Shown: positions 21,259 through 34,312, counted from the stretch's first letter. The stretch: DNA of 64,000 nt from Ophioderma brevispina (GCA_023653785.1 JAMKCH010001689.1:26947-90946); one strand, 5' to 3'. The notes: generated by a model from the sequence alone, not told the origin. Translations and numbers: made by a program.

Positions 21259-22006
21259 AAATAGGCTGCAATTCTGGATTTTTCAATAATGTGCAAAAAA
21301 ATGATAGAACTTGGTGATCTTTGGCTTCTTTCGAGAGATCTGTGAGAAAGTATTGCAATCATTTTCTTTCTCATACCGTGTATATCATGTACAGTGTCTA
21401 AAAAAAATAGAACCCTCAAAGCACCCTCTATTTCAAGAAGAAAGTAAACCATACAACTTAATACACATCTGAAAAGTGCATTTTGTTAGGTTTTCGACTT
21501 CAACAAATCTTTCCAAAAGGACACATATTGACCGAGTTAAGGCCAATTGAAAATATGTACTTTTTTCATTTTATCCACGGATTGTTGCTGTTTTAGTTGT
21601 CTTTAGACAATACACATTCTCTAAGCACATTCTTTTGTTTATGGTTTCTTTTCTTGCGACAAAGGTCAGTTCTGATATTGAAAAGGTCAGTTTCAATTAT
21701 TAGAAATTCAAAGGTCTTACCTCATTCTTTACTGCACTATTTTGATGTTTTACTGGTAGTCAAAAATGGCTAGCTACTGCACACAAATTAAAGTCAGCTT
21801 CATGCATCACAGTGCCATACGCATTGAGACAGTAGGTTAGCGGTGCAATACGTCACAATACATGTAAATTGCCCTCCGATCAAGCTGTATTTCAGATTTT
21901 CGGGGGTTCGTGCAAAAGGTCTATTAAAAGGAAAATTTTTTGGAAAGAAATCAATGATTCCTTTGTATAATGGAGAACCAGTGTTATTGATACTTTCCCT
22001 CCTATC
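21259..22006. other. No gene or clear repeat recognised
   Basis: AT-rich sequence with short frames only. Confidence 0.4.
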
Positions 22007-22312
22007 CCATTATTATCCCCCTGGCTTGAAAAGCAGAGGGGGATATTGCGAGGGTGCGAATGTCCGTATGTGTATGTGTGTTCCAGTTTGATTAGGTTTT
22101 GGTTAGGTTAGGTTTTGGTTAGGTTTTGGTTTTTTGCGTCTCCTTTGAAAAGTTTAAGTTCGATTTAAACCAGACTTGGGGTTAAGGTGCAATAGGGGTT
22201 CCTTCATATGTGGATGATGTCAAAGGTCATGGACAAAGGTCATCTGAGGTCATGTTCTAGACTGCCATCTTGCCAGGGGGATGACGCAAGTTTACTTGCA
22301 ATATTTTTTATA
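22007..22312. mobile_element. GT-rich non-autonomous element, related to 9127-10059
   Basis: The start ATCCCCCTGGCTTGAAAAGC with GAGGGGGAT forms a terminal stem. A TGTGTATGTGTGTT microsatellite follows, then GAAAAGTTTAAGTTCGATTT, CATATGTGGATGATG, GTCAAAGGTCATG as in the 9127 element. It ends CCATCTTGCCAGGGGGATGACGCAAG. Short GGTTAGGTTTT direct repeats occupy the middle. Confidence 0.55.
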
Positions 22313-22997
22313 TTAGATTAGGATTTCTTTCGAGTGTTTTGGGTATCCCGTGGAATTTTCAGCGTATGTGTTGCTAAGATGTGTGTAAAATTATTCCCTG
22401 AAGTATGTAGTTTGCTGAAGCATCCCAAATAATTTTCCAAGTAATTTTTATAACAGGGAATGTATTTCAGTGATAGTTTTATGCACATTCATTTGTATTT
22501 TATGTAGAATATGCAAACATTCCCAGTTCATACATGTGTTTTAAAGTTGTACAATTAACAGCAATCAAGCTCTCATTTTATGTTTTGTTGTGCATTGATA
22601 TTGATGAAGAATTTGTATGTTACTTTTAAGTATGTTTTGATCAATTATTGGTTTTGATCATTGTTATGTTACTGTAATGGCAGTAGAGTGCACATTCGAA
22701 GCTGGATTATGACTCTTTTTTAGTGTATTTTAATTAAGTGTTTTGTCTTTTGTGGTTCTGTTATGTGAGGACAGAAGGACACAGATTCAAAACCTGACCA
22801 TGTTCATTAGTTTATTTCTTGCAGATTCTACATCTCATTTTGGAATAATTCCAAAATATGTGTAAATGGGTATTATATAGGGATAACTCAATAATTAGAC
22901 AGGTATTTTTAGTTATCCCCTGTTTCTACGTGCAATACAAAAAAATCACTGGTTGAAGTCGTATCGCATGAGGCCGCAGACTGAATGTGATACAACC
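22313..22997. other. No gene or clear repeat recognised
   Basis: AT-rich sequence; no frame or repeat worth naming. Confidence 0.4.
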
Positions 22998-23338
22998 TTA
23001 AATACACTATCAGTGATTCACCCGGTCGAGTCAAAATATTTGAAATTCACAAGAATAGCTTAAAAGTGAAAAATAATTCGGTAGAATTCTTGTAAGTTTT
23101 TTTTTTTGCAACTGAAAAATTAACAGAAGAGAAAGAAAACAGTATTCAAAGATATGAATCTCCATTCAATTATGCGTTGTAGCAAGTGTCCGTACATAGA
23201 GTACTGACTAAAATAATCTGATTTTGTCATTATTTGCTTTTGATCTTATCACTTGTAGGATGTTAGGATTCAGACATGCCAAAATCTGATTTTCTCTTTT
23301 TATTTTCTGATGTAACAAATCACTGATAGTGCCTTTCA
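22998..23338. repeat. TTAA-flanked MITE family, copy 1
   Basis: The left end TTAAATACACTATCAGTGATT and right end AATCACTGATAGTGCCTTTCAA are inverted. The interior shares GAATCTCCATTCAATTATGC, GTAGCAAGTGTCCGTAC and a TTCTTGTAAG/GCAACTGAAAAAT segment with the other copies. Confidence 0.8.
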
Positions 23339-24938
23339 ACCAGTGATATTTTCCATATTGTATAAGAACAAAAAATGGATATTAATCTGACAAATTTATC
23401 ATCCAGTAGACATGAAATTAACTCCCAAATAATCAAGGTACCTTCCCAAAATTACAAAACAATTTTCTTCTTTTTGATTTCCAAAAACAATGGTACACTT
23501 CCGGGCCAAAGCTACTCCAGGACTAAGTGACTGTGCTATCATGTGTGTGTGATGAGAAGTCTCACGCATTATCCTCTAATAGCGCGACGCGATGTTGCAT
23601 CGTCTTCACACTGACGCAATGTATTTACTCAGCTGTCAATTCCAACCATGCAATGCTGTAATATATTGCATGCGGTCATCCTGTGAAATCACACGATTCA
23701 TGTCTACTGAATGATAACAGCTTGAAATTTGGTCACTTTTATGTACTGTGTTCTCAAGTTATAGGGTAACGCTGCAGCATGTTTGGGATTGCGCAGCATT
23801 GAATTTTGCATACATATTCTTAAGCTTTGCAGAAAATTGTCTAGATCTGCATAACACACAACATAAAATGCATCATACTGTTGTTTTACAATTGAAATCC
23901 AACTGCAGCTCATTATTGTAATGTTAGTGCAGGCATGTAACACATTTGAATGAATCACAAATTTGCTGCATTTTGAAAGGGCAGTAAAGGCAATAGTAGT
24001 AGTAAACCCAAAGTTTTAAATCCGGTTTTGTCCCCGTAAACAGGGGTGGCCGGATTATTGGAATAGAATTTCAGAATACTGGTATGCAAATCTTGCGCAA
24101 AAATCACATTTTCAAAGTTGTCATTGTTAATTCATGGTGGTTAGTATGGGCCAACACAGCAGCTTATTTGGGATTTTTAACCGAGTAACATTTTAACTGC
24201 CCTGTAAGCATTTTTACAAGCATTACTTCCAAAATTTGACAAGTATGGGGAAGTCAAATTGTTGCAAAAACTCTAGTAGGTAGCAAAACATTATAGGTAC
24301 ATTTTGTGATCCTAGCACCTTCATTTTTATGGTTCATTAGATATCCTTGTAAAAAGGTTAGTTCCAAAATTTCTGTTGATTCTATTGGTGTGTTTTGGTA
24401 TGAGCAAATGCTCATGTAATGGTATCCCAGAGTGGATGGGATCTGCACTTTATCTTATATTTAGGCCAACACTTCTGATGATATCAAAATCTCAACTTTT
24501 TTGGGAAAGTTGGGGGGGGGCTGTGGATCACAGAATGCCTCTTTAACATATCAAGTGAATAGGATGCAAAAACTGAATCCCCCCCCAAAAAAAAATTGGA
24601 ATATTTCTTGAGGGGTTGAAGAAGTGACATTTCTGCCAAGAAACCTAAGTTCTTAACCTTTTAAATTGAGTAATCAAGTTACCAAAAGTGTTCTTTTTTG
24701 TGTGGTAGCTGAAAATTCCCCCTTTTGGCAGTATCCATTTGTGGCATGATGCATGTGGGCCACAAATGATTTTAAATCCACAAAAACAAAGAATGCATTA
24801 TTCGCTCTTTGCACGGTTTTGCCATTTGCATGGAAAGCCTCAAACTGGAACAATAATGGAAGCACTTATGCAACAGTTTGATGCCCTCTACCCAAAACCA
24901 ATGGCCTTGTGTTACATCATTTTGTAAAAATCATTTTG
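23339..24938. other. No gene recognised
   Basis: AT-rich, with short runs of G (24511-24520) and C/A (24570-24595). 24795-24850 (TTCGCTCTTTGCACGGT, CATGGAAAGCCTCAAACTGG) is loosely inverted at 25599-25710, which hints that the fold-back at 24939 lies within a larger palindrome. Confidence 0.4.
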
Positions 24939-25553
24939 TCGCCCACATCACATACTGTCTTATCTGACAAAATGCCGTTTTCTAGAAAATCGGCATTGAA
25001 ATTTTACTGGGAGATTTCATGTTTGTACTATATGGAATTAAACATTACAATTTACTTTTTAATTTTGCATTATGAAGAAAACATTCTGAAGTTTAAGTTT
25101 TAACCTTGCTGAGTTTTGAAAGTGCAATTGTATCCCTGATATAAAGCTACAAAGTCATAAGTCTGTATGTGAAACGCAAAAAAGTTGTATTTTGCACATA
25201 CGACGCTAATTTCACCGTTATATTTCAATGCGTTCAGATAGATCTCTATTTGAAACACGTCATGTTCACGCACAATTGGCAGATACGACGCACATAGATC
25301 TGTATGTGAAAAGCGTAAACAGCTTGTTTTACGAACAGCGTTACTTATACGCCTATTGAAATTACGTGTAAAGTGAAATCGCGATATGCAGTTTTGAGCT
25401 TATTGATCAAACTTCTTAATTAATATCTCACTAATTAGGTCACTTTCAAGATTGTAACTTTGCATGTATAGACCATAACATTATAAGTACATATGCAAAA
25501 TATCTCAAAAAAGTAAAAAATGTCAGATAAGACAGTATTTGATGGGGGTGGCG
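24939..25553. repeat. Fold-back element of about 615 bp
   Basis: Ends TCGCCCACATCACATACTGT, CTTATCTGAC and GTCAGATAAG, ACAGTATTTGATGGGGGTGGCGA are inverted. The interior has repeated TCTGTATGTGAAA and ACGACGC words near 25160-25340. No coding sequence. Confidence 0.7.
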
Positions 25554-25891
25554 ATTTATTCCAATGCCAGTTCAAGGCTCTACCTAGAAAGGGCAGACCG
25601 TGCAAAGGGCGAATTGTAGGTTAAAGTAGCATCTTCCCGGACCACCATGCCAACCCCATCGGCAATTATTAGCAGTGACCATTGTACCAGTCTGGAAGAT
25701 TGTACCATGTTTCTAAAGCAAACTTGGCAACAGTTATGCTTCTGACACTGAAAGTGTAAAATACATTGCATGTAGATGTGATTTATACTGCCCCAGTGAT
25801 ATATGACTGCTCACTAAACCCTGAATGGCAAATTCTTGATTGAGCTGATTTAAAGAACCTAGGCCTTACAACTTTATTGTATATCTGCCTG

Positions 25892-26260
25892 TTAAAGGCA
25901 CTATCAGTGATTTGATAAGTCAGAAAAACAAAAAAATCATCAAAAATCAGATTTTTGCATGTCTGGAACAGGTATAGGTATCCTAACATACCCTGCAAGT
26001 GATAAGACCAAACGCAGCCAAATAAAGCCGAAATAGATGATTTTAGTCATAAATGTCTGTACGGACACTTTCTATAACACATAATTGAATGGAGGTTCAT
26101 ATCTTTGAATATTGCTGCTTCCTTCCCCTTTCTGTCAATTTTTCAGTCGGAAAAAAATTACTTATCAGAATTCTACAGATTTATCCTTCACTTTGAAAGC
26201 TATTCCCGCAAATTTCAAATATTTTGACTCTTTCGGGTGAATCACTGATGGTGTCTTTAA
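25892..26260. repeat. TTAA-flanked MITE family, copy 2
   Basis: TTAAAGGCACTATCAGTGAT at the left and ATCACTGATGGTGTCTTTAA at the right, with TTAA at both edges. The interior has TTGAATGGAGGTTCATATC, the reverse complement of the matching segment in copy 1. Confidence 0.85.
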
Positions 26261-26293
26261 TAGCATTGTTTGATGCCATGTCCATGCTTGCTA

Positions 26294-26343
26294 TGACACA
26301 GTATGTCACATTATCAATAAGATTGATGTGACATACTGTGTCA
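26294..26343. repeat. 17-bp perfect stem hairpin
   Basis: TGACACAGTATGTCACA (26294-26310) and TGTGACATACTGTGTCA (26327-26343) are exact complements with a 16-nt loop. GTATGTCACATCAGTAAGATTG follows as a partial third copy. Confidence 0.8.
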
Positions 26344-27784
26344 GGGTATGTCACATCAGTAAGATTGGAAATATCCTTGACAGTCTTATAACTTTTATCA
26401 AAACCCAAAGACCCTTGGATTGCAACACTGCCAAATTACAGTATAGCTGATTATTGGTGGTGGACAGAAATTAAAAGTTGCCATTTATCAATGTCTAAAC
26501 ATGATGGAATGTATTTAACTTGTAAGCATAGTACATGAAATGTATTGCCCAGTCAAGTAAATATGAAGAGCCCATGATGTCAAAAGGCATCTATACAAAC
26601 ATTCATGAAAATTAACTCTTCCCTTGTAACATATACATGATCCTTGTTCTGTAGTAGTTGTACTTCCTGGACCATATTCCAGAAAGGCATTCAGCATGAA
26701 TTTAAGCTAACCGGACATTTCTGCCAGATAATGCAATTCAGAAAGGAGTTTTAAGGAGACACTGGCACATTTGAAAAATAGTGCACCCTCTAGATTTTTC
26801 AAAATTGATATTTTTGCATGGTTATAAAGCTTTTATATACAATAGTCCTCACCTGAAATTATTATGCCCAAATCAGAGCACTTATGGGTAAACAGAACGA
26901 TTTTATAATTAATGTCGCCAGCGACATTATTTCAGCAGACGACGCAGAAATGGCGTGTAACACAAGAAAACACACACCAGATTTGATTCTCATGGCATGC
27001 ACCTTGTTAGTTAAACAAATTTCTGGAATATGGGCCCGAGTGTTTAGAACCATCATATCTTCCTGAACTTGTACACCATTTTGTACAAAATATAACAATT
27101 AATATAATTATGAAGTTTCAAAATAAGTTGGCATCTTTCTCCAGAGCAATTGACACAGACAAATACTGAAAATAAATTAACTGCAATACAGTATTTGGAT
27201 GTCTTCAGTAGAAGGGATGATGATTACATTGACCCAGAGTCTCCCCAATTGAAGCTGAGCTGTACATAGGAGTTTCTGTAACCTGACCCATCTAACACAC
27301 TTTTTCCCGACACACTTATGAATTCGGAAACCTTAACAGAATAAACCTGTGCTTTATTCCGTGAAGGGTTTCCGAATTCATAGGTGGAGTGTTTCATGTG
27401 GGTACAACTCAGTGGAAGGGGATCATGCGTATTTCTTGATGAATCAAAATCACTTGAGCCATTATGAATTTATCGTTCATACTGCACACTCCATCGACCC
27501 AGCTTGATCTTGGGAAATGGCAATTTACAATCGGTTCAAATGTACATAGTTCACCTAACATCTGCATGCACTGTCTGCTCTGAGGAAAAGCAACTTTGTG
27601 ACATTGTATTTCTCTCAGAAAACCTTAAGCATTATTTCTTACGAGTGGCTTTTGTTTCATAATATGAAGTCATTGTGTTGTGGGTGTATGGACATTGGAG
27701 AGTTTACAATAAATATGAAAATTGACAAATGTATCAGTTCCCGTGTCTTGTTAAGTTTATTACTGTTGCAATATTAAAAATACA
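26344..27784. other. No gene recognised; one hairpin at 27311-27384
   Basis: AT-rich sequence. At 27311-27384 an imperfect hairpin pairs TATGAATTCGGAAACC with GGTTTCCGAATTCATA and, inside it, GAATAAA with TTTATTC; the stem is roughly 30 bp. Nothing else is supported. Confidence 0.5.
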
Positions 27785-28040
27785 TTGCGGTCTCCGGACC
27801 GTGAGTGTCGTCTGCCGTCGCAGTTTGTGAATGGGGCCAAAGGTCACAAGAGGTCACCCCACCCTGTCCCCTCCTTTCCACCAAGTTACATCATCGTAGC
27901 CCTTACGGAACTCATACGGCATGCAATATATTAAGGGTTAACATTTTGACCATGGACAAAAACAGACATACGACCAGAGTAATCCCTATGTGCCTTCTGC
28001 AATTCTTGCAGACGACACAACAATAGTCAGATTTGTTCTT
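27785..28040 (+). repeat. Dispersed repeat, copy 1 (others at 41725 and 45950)
   Basis: Shared with 45950-46195: GTCTGCCGT, AATGGGG, ACATGAGGTCACC-like words, CACCAAGTTACATCATCGTAGCCC, ACGGAACTCA, AACATTTTGAC, then GAGTAATCCCTATGTGCCTTCTG. A shorter related piece is at 41725-41770. The 5' boundary near a TCCTCGGAC/TCCGGACC word is unclear. Confidence 0.65.
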
Positions 28041-28229
28041 GTGTCAAGCCCAACCAGAAGGGGTGTGCCAACAAAATCTTTGTTGCAAAACATGCAAAAA
28101 GGTCCAAGGTTTGGGAATGAAAAATGTGCACACAAATAGGCATCACTGCAGTCTATTATGATCAAAGTAATGCCTGGTTGTTGTATGACAATGGACTGTC
28201 ATGTAAATCCCAGCACTTTTCATGATCCT

Positions 28230-29090
28230 CAAACAAATCTACAAACTTTCATTTCATAATTATTTGCAGTGATTTGCCTTTGAATGACCCTGATGACATG
28301 AACCGTTGAAATGACTTTCAAACTTTTTGGCATTGAATGTTGACCACACCCTCCAATGTTCATAACAATTTTCCCATTTTTGATATTTGACCCTTGACCC
28401 ATGCCACATGACCCACCCCCAAACTTATCCACTGCCTACTTGGATGACATCTATGGGTAGAGGAGATGGACACCCATACTTGCTTAGATCAAAAGATATA
28501 CGTTGACAAGGTTTTACGGCAGTGTGCGGAAGTATTTTCCCACGGTGTAGTCTGTGTCACAGACTGTGAAAGACATTACATAAATTGGTACTGTGTGAGA
28601 GACTAACATTATTAGTCCCCCATTGAGAATGTGTGTGTAAATGAAACCAATCTCATATCTCCATTTCTATGGATGTTTTTGCATCAGAGGATCAGAAATT
28701 TTGTTTTCTTATGAGAACATCCTCAACTGGGTCTAAACCTATGGAACGCATTGAGAAAATTGAACATTTCTATCTGTAGATTTTTACACAAAAATTTCTA
28801 TGGGCTCTGGCGAGCACCAAATTTTTTCCCACGATGCTACGTCACTAGGCTGGCTATAAATTTATGCACGCTTATACTTTCCGCACCACCGTAACAAGGT
28901 TTATAGCAATATAACCCAATTTTTTTTACCATAATTGTCCTTTGACCCACTTCTGATCTGAGCCACTGCCTACTTGAGATACATCTATGTTGTGAAGATA
29001 GACACCCACACTTACTTAGATCAAACATGACACACATGTGCACACAGATGCCTAGCATTTCTATAGTCCCTTCGCCAATGGAACAAAAAA
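28230..29090. repeat. TGACCTTGAATGACC-type repeat and GT-hairpin family pieces
   Basis: 28250-28430 is a single unit of the repeat tandemly amplified at 38121-38830 (GAATGTTGACCACACCC). 28430-28500 and 28960-29090 match 38850-38940 and 39040-39220 (TGGACACCCA, CTTGCTTAGATCAAA, GCATTTCTATAGTCCC). 28500-28960 looks like an insertion between two such pieces. No coding sequence. Confidence 0.55.
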
Positions 29091-29625
29091 AATGGAATGT
29101 TTCAGATAACATGTTCATATGTGACATAAAAACTATTATGAACCAAAATATTTGAAAGCATAAGTTTTGGAATTTAACGCAATAGAATTCTGATCTTACT
29201 TTGTCCGTTTATTTTGGAATGGCAGCTGTATAAATTGCAAACATAACCATTATTTTAGGATGGGTTGGTAGCTTTTTGCATTACAATGAAACATCTGTTG
29301 CTTATAGCTTTTAAAATCAAGAAAAAATGACTACCATTTGAATTTGTTCACTGGCTTCGCTTCCACTTTGATAAAAGGTGTTGGTGCACAGAGTAATGAA
29401 AAATGAGTGTAATTGTATTAAAGGATGAGTAAAGCATAGGACTATGCTCTTTTTATGTTTAAAGAGTTTCATATGTATTTAGAATGATAGAAAAAGCTCC
29501 AAGAAACAAAACCGTTTGAATATTTTCGATAGCATCTTCGACTGCGGAGATATTATGGGTTGTGTCTCCAAATACAGCAATACAGGAGTTCAAAGGTCAT
29601 TATTTTACACTTGACCGATCATGGC
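29091..29625. other. No gene or clear repeat recognised
   Basis: AT-rich; nothing to report. Confidence 0.4.
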
Positions 29626-29839
29626 ACTATACTCGGAGACAGAAACCCTTTGACGAGCGCGTACCACCTGGTTGTAAAAGGGGGTGGAGCTATCCGCGCG
29701 TATGACGCGTGGTCGCGTTGACAGCAACAGCAGAGCACTTCTGGTGGCCAATCAGAGGCAAATGCATTTTTTCTGCAGTAAATACGCAGAGAACCAGGAA
29801 GCACGCCCTCGTCAAAGGGTTTCTGTCCCCGACTATAGT
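29626..29839. repeat. MITE with 31-bp inverted ends
   Basis: The left ACTATACTCGGAGACAGAAA, CCCTTTGACGAG is mirrored at the right by CTCGTCAAAGGG, TTTCTGTCCCCGACTATAGT. The interior is CpG-rich (TATCCGCGCGTATGACGCGTGG). Length 214 bp; TA may be the target. Confidence 0.8.
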
Positions 29840-30651
29840 CAAACCACATAATCGCACACAGACCATTCAATATTATCATAAGGAAAGAGTTGCACAGACA
29901 AGGACATCACCGAATAAGGAGAGGAGGACCTCTATAATAACCACCAATTTTGAGTTGGTGTTTTACAACTACTTCATCTTGTACACAAGGTGTCTCCCCC
30001 CCCCCCCCCCCCCGAACCACAATACTACTCCATATATATGTTGCTAATTAAAGGTCATGGTCCGATCGCTAATAGCCTTATCCCCAGAAGCTCCAGATTT
30101 TACCGAAGTGATCAACATTTTGGTATGGGAAGAAAGTTATTTTTCTCATTTACCCTGTGGTATCATAGGGCAATAGGATATTTGGTTTGGAAGTTATGAG
30201 CGAAAATGTGCCCCATTTTGGTCGTCCAATATTAATTTTACACAGTATTCTATGGGGCTTACAAAATCACGTTTTTAGCTCTCACAGCAAAACGGATTGA
30301 AATATCAGCATGAAACTTTAAGATGGGGGTTTGGGTGTGAAGGCCAATTATCAAGATGATAAATTATATTCTTATATCGGGTCATCCCTTTAATATATTG
30401 CACATCCTTGCAAGTGGATTTGGCTCTTTGCCCACTGAGCTGTATTATAAGTTAAAAGCAATTATTGTGAAGTGTTATTTTTTAAACCAGCAAAAGGTAA
30501 AACTTCGAGCATGTCACTTTTCAAATTATCAAATTCTATGAAACTATAGGGGGGCACCCTTTCATTATACAGAGATTTGTCCTTTGATTATATTGAGTCA
30601 CATAGGCTACGATTTCTTATAATATGAATAGTTGGACAGATTAGCCGTATA
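29840..30651. other. No gene; C18 homopolymer and repeat fragment
   Basis: A run of 18 C lies at 29996-30013. 30240-30380 (AAAATCACGTTTTTAGCT, GAAACT, GGTGTGAAGGCCAAT, GGGTCATCCC) is shared with 62920-63060, a dispersed repeat. No coding frame is recognised. Confidence 0.45.
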
Positions 30652-30885
30652 TTAGGCACTATCAGTGATTGCTAAATATGAAAAACAAATCAGATTTCTA
30701 CATGTGTAACACACTTACTGAATGAGAAATCAAATCTGTGAACACTGCGTTTATCCTGTCTGTCGATTTTTCAGTTGGAAAAGATAAATTATGACAATTC
30801 TACGGACTAGTCCTTCACTTTTAAGTGCTTCCTGCAAAATATCAACTATTTGGAACTCTTCGGATGGATCCATGTAGTGCCTTTA
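30652..30885. repeat. TTAA-flanked MITE family, copy 3 (shortened)
   Basis: The left end is ATTAGGCACTATCAGTGATTG and the right end GTAGTGCCTTTAA. At 234 bp it is internally deleted compared with copies 2 and 5. Confidence 0.7.
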
Positions 30886-30939
30886 ACTTAGACAAAAACG
30901 TATGAAGTGAACCCTAAGTCAAGTAATGCAACTAGTTTC

Positions 30940-33290
30940 TAAGGAGTTTGCCGCGTTGCTAATATAAGCTCTTAAGCATCTTCTTATAATGATGAATGGG
31001 ATACCATTAAAAAGGTTGCAACTGGTAGAAAGAGTATCAACGTTCACCGTGGATAACCACGGGGCTTTTGGAAAGCTATAATATAAAAAAAAAAAAAATG
31101 ATATAAAGAGATTTGCAAAATCCAAATGACATACGATCCCAGAAATATAAAACCTACAGAAATTAAACTCCACACTCTGATTCGACAGTACCATTAGCTG
31201 AGTATTTTTATAAGAAATTTCAATCCAACGAAACAGTATGACAGAAAACTTGGAAAACATAAGTGTATCATAGGGGTGGAAAAAAACTATCCACAACAAA
31301 GTAGTAAATTCAAAAACAATGATACATATTAACGATGACAAGTGATTATAGCAAAATACTTTTAATGATTTTTTTGGTCAATGTTGGACCCAAACTCGCA
31401 TCTAAAATACAACATACAGGTTAAAAATTATTATGATTATCGTAGAATCCACATCCACAAGAGTATTACTTTTGACACAAAAAGCTGATGAGTGAAATCA
31501 TGAAAATTATAAATTAAATTTGATCAAAACAAAAGTCCCTTGTCAAGGATAATTTGGAAAACTTTATTGTAAAAAAGGTAGCAGGTGAAATAGCAAAACG
31601 TTGAGTATGATCTTTAATCTTTCTATTTTTTCACGGCATAGTTCATGAAAATCTTAAGATTGCCAACGTAGTACCGTTGTATTAAAAAAAGAAGACGCTG
31701 AAGAATTCTCAAATTACCGTCCCGTTTCCGTGTTTACCATGCTTTTCCAAAAGGCCGTGAAGATTGGTCTTCAATAGATGTATGGATTTTTTGATAAACA
31801 AACTATTGAATAAAAAGCAATTTGGATTCCGACAAAATCAATACAACTTACATGGCAATAATCGATCTAGTTGACAAAATAAGTAATGCAGTCGAAAGAG
31901 GTGAATGTACAAGGGTGTCTTTTTAGAATTGTCAAAGGATTTTGGACCATTGATCATGGTATCTACTATATAAATATAGAACATTATGGATTTAAGGGAG
32001 CTGTTCTTAACTGGTTTAAGAGCTGACTTAGAAAAATAGAAAACCAATATGTCCGTAACAAGACGAGGATTCTGATATAAGAAATCACATGTGGAGTTCC
32101 TCAAGGATAACCCTAGGACCACTTTCTTTTTATTTCTGTATGTAAATGATTAGGGGGTTTAAGTACTCTTCCGTATGAGAATTTTTTGTTTGCTGATGAT
32201 ACCACAATTCTCTATTCTCATCGTGAAATTGATACACAATTGCGATCTAATAAATAAGAACTTCAGGAAGAAAGCAACTGGTTCAAAGCAAAACAACCAT
32301 TCTATCAATGATAGTAAAACAAAACTACTGTTTACTGGTACTCAACACCAAAATTTCAAAATATACCTTATCAAAGAAATCAATACTGAGGAACATTGAT
32401 GTTGAAAGCAAACCTAGTACAAATCTTAACATTATTCGGATACTGTTTCTCTTGACAAGGTAAAACAAAATAAAATTTCTTGGAGTAATCATTGATGAAA
32501 ATTCAATCATGGAAGTACCATATTCATGCTAATCTAAAAAGTATTGCTAGAAATATTGGATAATCATAAATTAAAGCATTTTTTACCTTTCGTTGTACTG
32601 CATAACATGTACTGTACACTTGTTTTGCCACCATATAAAATGATGGTGTTCTGATATGGGTTAAAAATGTATGGCTTATTTAGATAAGATATTTAAACTG
32701 CAAAATGGAGCTATCAGAACTATTTAAAATAGTTATATAGATGGCACTCCGGGCCACTCTTTTCTCACTTTAATATATTAAATGTTTGATACTTATAAAT
32801 TAGATGGTATTTCTTGGGTATTATGTACAAACATTACACAAAGGAACTTCTGAATCTTTAGTATTATTTTTTTAACATATTGAAATTACACAATTATCAC
32901 ACAAGAAATTGCTCATGATTATAGTAGTCCCCAACTTAAAAAGGCTTTGTGATCAAGCTCTTAGAAAATCAGGACCGATTCTTTGGAATTAGCTGACGGG
33001 GCCATAAAGCACTCAAAATCGTCAAGCCTTTCTTAAAAAACCTGTGATAACATCAAACTTGTTATCAAATGATGAAATAATAATTTTGGGGCATTTTGTC
33101 GTGTGGTGATAATGAGAATTTTGTATTTTTTTTCAATTTGAAAGTATTTTTTGTTTTACTAGGGATGCCCAATATAAATTAGGGGGTGTTCATTTTGGCC
33201 TTATTTGGCCTTCGTCACCTTATCCATGTCATTGTATGTATCTGTTTCTTTGTTTTTTTATGATATGTTTTCTATATGATAATGGAAAAT
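30940..33290 (+). mobile_element. Decayed LINE (L2/CR1-like), endonuclease-RT linker to 3' UTR
   Basis: Many stops and frameshifts, but the order of readable motifs is right. KYKTYRNKL-like lies near 31150, FNDFF..VGP near 31355, EEFSNYRPVSV at about 31700 (RT fingers), KQFGFRQN near 31815, FKGAVLNWFKS near 32000, ITCGVPQG at about 32085, FADDTTILYSH at 32189 (catalytic ADD), KFLGVIIDE near 32475, and a thumb-like region to about 33050. Then follows an untranslated tail with TTGGCCTTATTTGGCCTTCGTCACC. Catalytic Asp residues are still encoded but no long frame survives. The 140-residue frame on the opposite strand at 30919-31341 is an antisense shadow. Confidence 0.8.
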
Positions 33291-33378
33291 AAATTATGAT
33301 AATTCCATTAGCATCTTTACAATATTTTACAAATAAAAAAAATAAATTGATTCTGAAAATATGTAGATAACATAACTT

Positions 33379-34312
33379 GCAGCAGAAACTAATTACTTAT
33401 ACCTTTGCACTTATATGTATCATGTTGCCATTCCATTAAGAAATAAATCACATGATATAGCACAGGTACTTGGGGAAGGGCATTAGATTACATTATACCT
33501 TTGACAACCTACTCTGTATTCATGTGCTTTATTCAATGAAGGGATAAAATCATATGATATAGCATAGGTACTTGGAGGCTTAATTAAATTATACCCTTGC
33601 ACCTACTCTTGTTATCATGTGCTATTTCCATTATGGAATAAATCGCATGATATAGCATTGGTACTTGGGAGGCATAATTACATTATACCCTTTGCACCTA
33701 GCTGTATCATGTGCTATATTCCATTAATGAATAAATGCATGATATGCATAGGTACTTGGGGAAGGCATAATTACAGATTACCCTTTGCACCTATCTGTAT
33801 AATGTGCCTATTATTCCATTAATGATGTAATCGCATGATATAGCATAGGTACTTGGGGAAGGCATATTACATTATAGCCTGTGCACCTACTCTGTATTAT
33901 GTGCTAAATTTCCTATTAATGGAAGAAATCGCATGATATAGCAAGGTTTGGGGAAGGAATTTTACATATACCCTTTGCACCTACTCTGATCATGTGCTAT
34001 ATTCCATTAATGGAATAAATCGCATGCATATCATGATTATAGCATGTACTTGGGGAAGGCATAAGACATTATACCTTTGCACCTACTCTGTAGCTGTGCT
34101 TATTCCATTAATGGAATAAATCGCATGCTATAGAGCATTGGTACTTGGGGAAGGCATAATTACCTTATACCCTTGCCACCTACTTCTATATCTGTGCGAT
34201 ATTCATTAATGGAATAAATCGCATGCTATGCATTGGTACTTGGGGGAAGCATAATTACATTCTACCCTTTGCACTGCCCGTATATGCGATTTATTTCCAT
34301 AATGGATAACAA
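33379..34312. repeat. Satellite array, nine units of about 96 bp
   Basis: ACTTGGGGAAGGCATAATTA words start near 33468, 33570, 33663, 33754, 33851, 33946, 34048, 34143 and 34238. Each unit continues CCCTTTGCACCTA, TGTGCTAT, CCATTAATGGAATAAATCGCATG, TATAGCAT. Units differ mainly by single-base indels. It begins just after the LINE 3' UTR. Confidence 0.9.

Noticed and set aside
29990..30047. Proline-rich peptide encoded by the C-run
   Set aside because: It is only the translation of an 18-base C homopolymer.
30919..31341. 140-residue hydrophobic frame on the - strand
   Set aside because: The + strand of the same region gives ordered fragments of a LINE reverse transcriptase, so this is antisense.
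33379..34312. CRISPR array
   Set aside because: Regular spacing of about 96 bp comes from whole-unit tandem repetition without unique spacers, and the genome is animal.
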